64,000 nt of DNA, taken from positions 1 to 64,000 of the forward strand of contig JAMIIV010000247.1 in NCBI GenBank assembly GCA_035913415.1, in the 5' to 3' direction. Both the position numbers and the translations under genes were made by a program. The DNA comes from UBA5070 sp035913415. Its GTDB lineage: Bacteria > Fibrobacterota > Fibrobacteria > UBA5070. The notes beneath the pieces are model-generated. The model was not told the origin of the DNA. It worked only from the letters and a program-made list of their open reading frames with translations, and ran no database searches. How positions within the stretch are numbered: the first letter of the stretch is position 1; each line of letters starts with the position of its first letter. This document shows positions 62,041-64,000 of the stretch, in pieces.

Positions 62041-62691
62041 TCATCCGCCGCAACAGCAGCGGGCCTTGGGCTTCCACCCTTGGAGGGTGAAGCTCGAGAC
62101 TTCGATACGGCCCTTCGGATAGGGCTGCGAGCGTTCGAGGATGTCGAGGTCGCGCAGGCCTGCGTCGGAAACCGTCTGCAGGTAGACCTCCAGCGTGTCG
62201 GCTCCGGCCCAGCATTCGGCCACGGCCTCGGGGTCGTTGCGGAACTCCGGAGGTACGGGGGCGCTGGCGAAGATGTCCGAGACCACGAAGCGCCCACCGG
62301 GCTTGAGCACGCGGAAGACCTCGGCCCAAACCTTCGACTTGTCCGCGGCGTGGTTCAGGACGCAGTTGGAGATCACCAGATCGACCGACGCAGGCGGAAT
62401 GGGAAGGTTTTCCAGAGCGGCTTTGTCGAAACGCACGTTGGTGATACCCAGCGCCTCGGCGGTGGAGCGCGCCTTGTCCAACATGCCGTCGGAGATGTCG
62501 ATGCCCCAAACGAATCCGTCAGAACCCACCTCTTCGGCCATGCGCAGGCAATCGGTACCTCGGCCCGATCCCAGGTCCAGGCAGACCTCACCGGGTTTGG
62601 GCTTGGCGTGGTCGACCGCCCCTCCGCACGAGAGGCAGCAAGCGCTTTCGGCCAATTCGGAATAGCGGTTTTCGATCGCGGTCGTATCCAT
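62041..62691 (-). CDS. ArsM-like SAM methyltransferase, short form
   Basis: 216 residues from ATG 62691 (ribosome site ggag). Motif I is CLDLGSGRGTDCLRMAEE. The three arsenic-binding positions of ArsM appear conserved: ACCLSCGGAVDH, ISNCVLNHAADKSKVW and AECWAGAD. It ends in RCCCGG. Shorter than the arsM at 26413 and outside the ars operons. It might methylate As(III) or a thiol product linked to the adjacent Cys-rich peptide. Confidence 0.85.
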   Translation of the reverse strand: MDTTAIENRYSELAESACCLSCGGAVDHAKPKPGEVCLDLGSGRGTDCLRMAEEVGSDGFVWGIDISDGMLDKARSTAEALGITNVRFDKAALENLPIPPASVDLVISNCVLNHAADKSKVWAEVFRVLKPGGRFVVSDIFASAPVPPEFRNDPEAVAECWAGADTLEVYLQTVSDAGLRDLDILERSQPYPKGRIEVSSFTLQGWKPKARCCCGG

Positions 62692-62748
62692 CCGGTCTCC
62701 TCGTGCGGGGTGAGGCACTCCGGCCCTTGACCCCGTCTATGGAGAAAA

Positions 62749-62765
62749 GGATGCCATTTTCATCC
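62749..62765. promoter_or_regulatory. 17-bp palindromic operator, site G
   Basis: GGATGC-CATTT-TCATCC on the plus strand; on the coding strand it reads into CATCCTTTT, as at sites B, C and E. It overlaps the ECF-type promoter of the same operon, so a bound repressor would mask the -10 block. Confidence 0.55.
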
Positions 62766-62775
62766 AAAGGTTACA
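62749..62775 (-). promoter_or_regulatory. ECF-type promoter of the methyltransferase/peptide/radical SAM operon
   Basis: Minus strand TGTAACC (62775-62769), 15 bp, CATCC (62753-62749), 57 bp before ATG 62691. The rest of the 62776-63019 gap shows no gene or repeat. Confidence 0.58.
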
Positions 62776-63019
62776 CGCTCTGGTGGCGCATCCGGGATTT
62801 CTGCCGCGCCAAGGACACGGCACTTGCCGCCTTTGGTGTCCATGGCGCCATCAGGGACCAGGGGGACGCTGGGACGAGCGTTTTCCGATCGGGTGACCTC
62901 CGCGTCAAAGGGCGGGGAAGGCGACAACCGAACGTCCGGGCAGGAGATCGCCAGACTCCAAACCCAACACGCTACGGCCCCGCACCCCTTCGCCTCAGCG
63001 TTCCGCCCCCGTCAGGCTC

Positions 63020-63766
63020 TCAGACCGCTCGCGACTCCAGCCATTTCGAACGTTCTTCGGCGAGGCGTTTCAGGAGGCGAGCCAGCTCGTGGGGACCTCG
63101 AGCCTGGGGGAGGCCCCGGGGCGCCATCCAGGCCCGCTCGGACGAATGCACGAACACGCCCAAGCCATGGTCGTGGGCCACCACGAGGGCTTCCAGGTCG
63201 GTGCGGTCGTCACCGGAGAAGAACATCCGCGTGGCGCCGCACTCGCGGGCGATGCGCTCCAAGGCGACCTCCTTGCCGGTGCCCGGAACGAGGATTTCCA
63301 GAACTTGTCTCCCGTCGAGGACTTCCAGTCCCGCGCGCTCGGCCTGCTCGCGCACGTTGCGCAGCCAGCCGACGGGCTCCCCCTCCTTGCGACCACGCCA
63401 GTGGAACGCGACCGAGAAGTCCTTGCACTCCCGACGGATTCCGCGCAACATCGGAGCGTCGCGGAACGCGACCAGGCGGGGGTCGTCGTCCACCGTGGGG
63501 ATCGGCGCTCCGGGCCTTTGCAGCAGGCGACCATGGCTTCCCGCCAACCACATGGCCTCGTGGCCGGGAATCCTGGCGTGTAGATCCTGCAAATCACGTC
63601 CCGACAGGACCGCCAGGACGGTTTCTGGCAAACGCGCCAGCGCCTCCAGCGCTTCGGCCGCTTTCGGATCGATTACGGCGTTCTCGGGGCGCGAGACGAT
63701 GGGGGCCAGCGTTCCATCGAAGTCGAGGGCAACAAGCAGGCGCTCGGCTTGGGCCACGCGTTGCAT
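63020..63766 (-). CDS. otsB: Trehalose-6-phosphate phosphatase
   Basis: About 248 residues from ATG 63766; in-frame upstream starts to 63841 exist and none has a clear ribosome site. HAD phosphatase motifs: LLVALDFDGTLAPI with the nucleophile Asp, VLAVLSGRDLQDL, and the C-terminal FFSGDDRTDLEAL. Dephosphorylates trehalose 6-phosphate. No otsA is visible; it may lie beyond the window. The remaining 63842-64000 shows nothing I can call. Confidence 0.88.
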   Translation of the reverse strand: MQRVAQAERLLVALDFDGTLAPIVSRPENAVIDPKAAEALEALARLPETVLAVLSGRDLQDLHARIPGHEAMWLAGSHGRLLQRPGAPIPTVDDDPRLVAFRDAPMLRGIRRECKDFSVAFHWRGRKEGEPVGWLRNVREQAERAGLEVLDGRQVLEILVPGTGKEVALERIARECGATRMFFSGDDRTDLEALVVAHDHGLGVFVHSSERAWMAPRGLPQARGPHELARLLKRLAEERSKWLESRAV

Positions 63767-64000
63767 GGAAATCAACGCGAACCTCCAAAGGCGACATGGC
63801 GGCAACCGGGTCGCTCGGACGCTTCGGCATGGGCGGTGCACGGATCCGTCGTCATCCTTAAAAGACTAGAGTCTTCGACCCCACCCCGGAAACCCCTCAT
63901 TTGCACGGATCGCTCCCAGCGTCACCCTTCCGTCCGTCTTCCGGTTGCCGATTCCGCCTTTGGGTGGTAGGTTCGGAAGACGGATCGCGGCACAAGTGCC

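Overview
The window is about 64 kb of gene-dense, high-GC DNA from a Gram-negative bacterium: it has an RND-adaptor-TolC efflux set, lipoprotein signal peptides and a DUF3943 outer-membrane-type protein. The phylum cannot be fixed from the sequence. A Fibrobacterota- or deltaproteobacterium-like lineage is only a guess. I see no tRNA, rRNA, CRISPR array or intact insertion sequence.

Layout. 1-4.9 kb: tail of a ClC chloride channel, then a four-gene lipid operon (NTF2-like, FAD oxidoreductase, DUF1365, cyclopropane-type fatty-acid synthase). 4.9-11 kb: RND efflux operon read leftward, ending in a PII-like and a DUF2892 protein. 11.2-19.5 kb: a thiol/redox block with an ECF sigma factor between two paralogous zinc anti-sigma-like proteins, three thioredoxin-type genes (one a thioredoxin-thioredoxin reductase fusion), two rhodaneses and a hemerythrin chemoreceptor. 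22.3-28.5 kb: two arsenic modules, each led by its own ArsR; the first is ArsF/ArsG/permease-like, the second arsC-arsM-acr3. 31-41 kb: a C-P lyase (phosphonate) operon, phnCDE-GNAT-phnGHIJKLM plus a TIM-barrel gene. 41.7-43 kb: two tandem L,D-transpeptidases. 43-57 kb: an ORP-like cluster (NifX-like proteins, two ferredoxin-MinD ATPases, DUF89, a NifU-Mrp fusion, a ferredoxin protein with a broken P-loop, MBL-fold hydrolase), interleaved with bioB, a DRE-TIM lyase, CoA-disulfide reductase/rhodanese, a 1-Cys peroxiredoxin, DUF1847 and a BASS transporter. 57-64 kb: rubrerythrin, a PadR regulator with a Cys-rich N terminus, an MFS transporter, a candidate RiPP locus (ArsM-like methyltransferase, 30-residue Cys-rich peptide, radical SAM/SPASM enzyme) and trehalose phosphatase.

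Two regulatory patterns tie dispersed genes together. (1) A two-block promoter, (T/C)GTAACC, 15-16 bp, then a C(G/A)TC-type block, lies upstream of the sigma/anti-sigma operon itself, trxA, both redox operons at 17.6 kb, a rhodanese lipoprotein, the TauE transporter, CoA-disulfide reductase, the BASS transporter and the RiPP-like operon. It is probably the promoter of the local ECF sigma factor and defines a thiol/sulfur regulon. (2) A 17-bp palindrome, GGATGy-N5-rCATCC, stands before the ORP-like operons, bioB/ferredoxin, peroxiredoxin/DUF1847 and the RiPP-like operon. It looks like the operator of one repressor, for which the PadR protein is the best candidate in view. The RiPP-like operon carries both signals.
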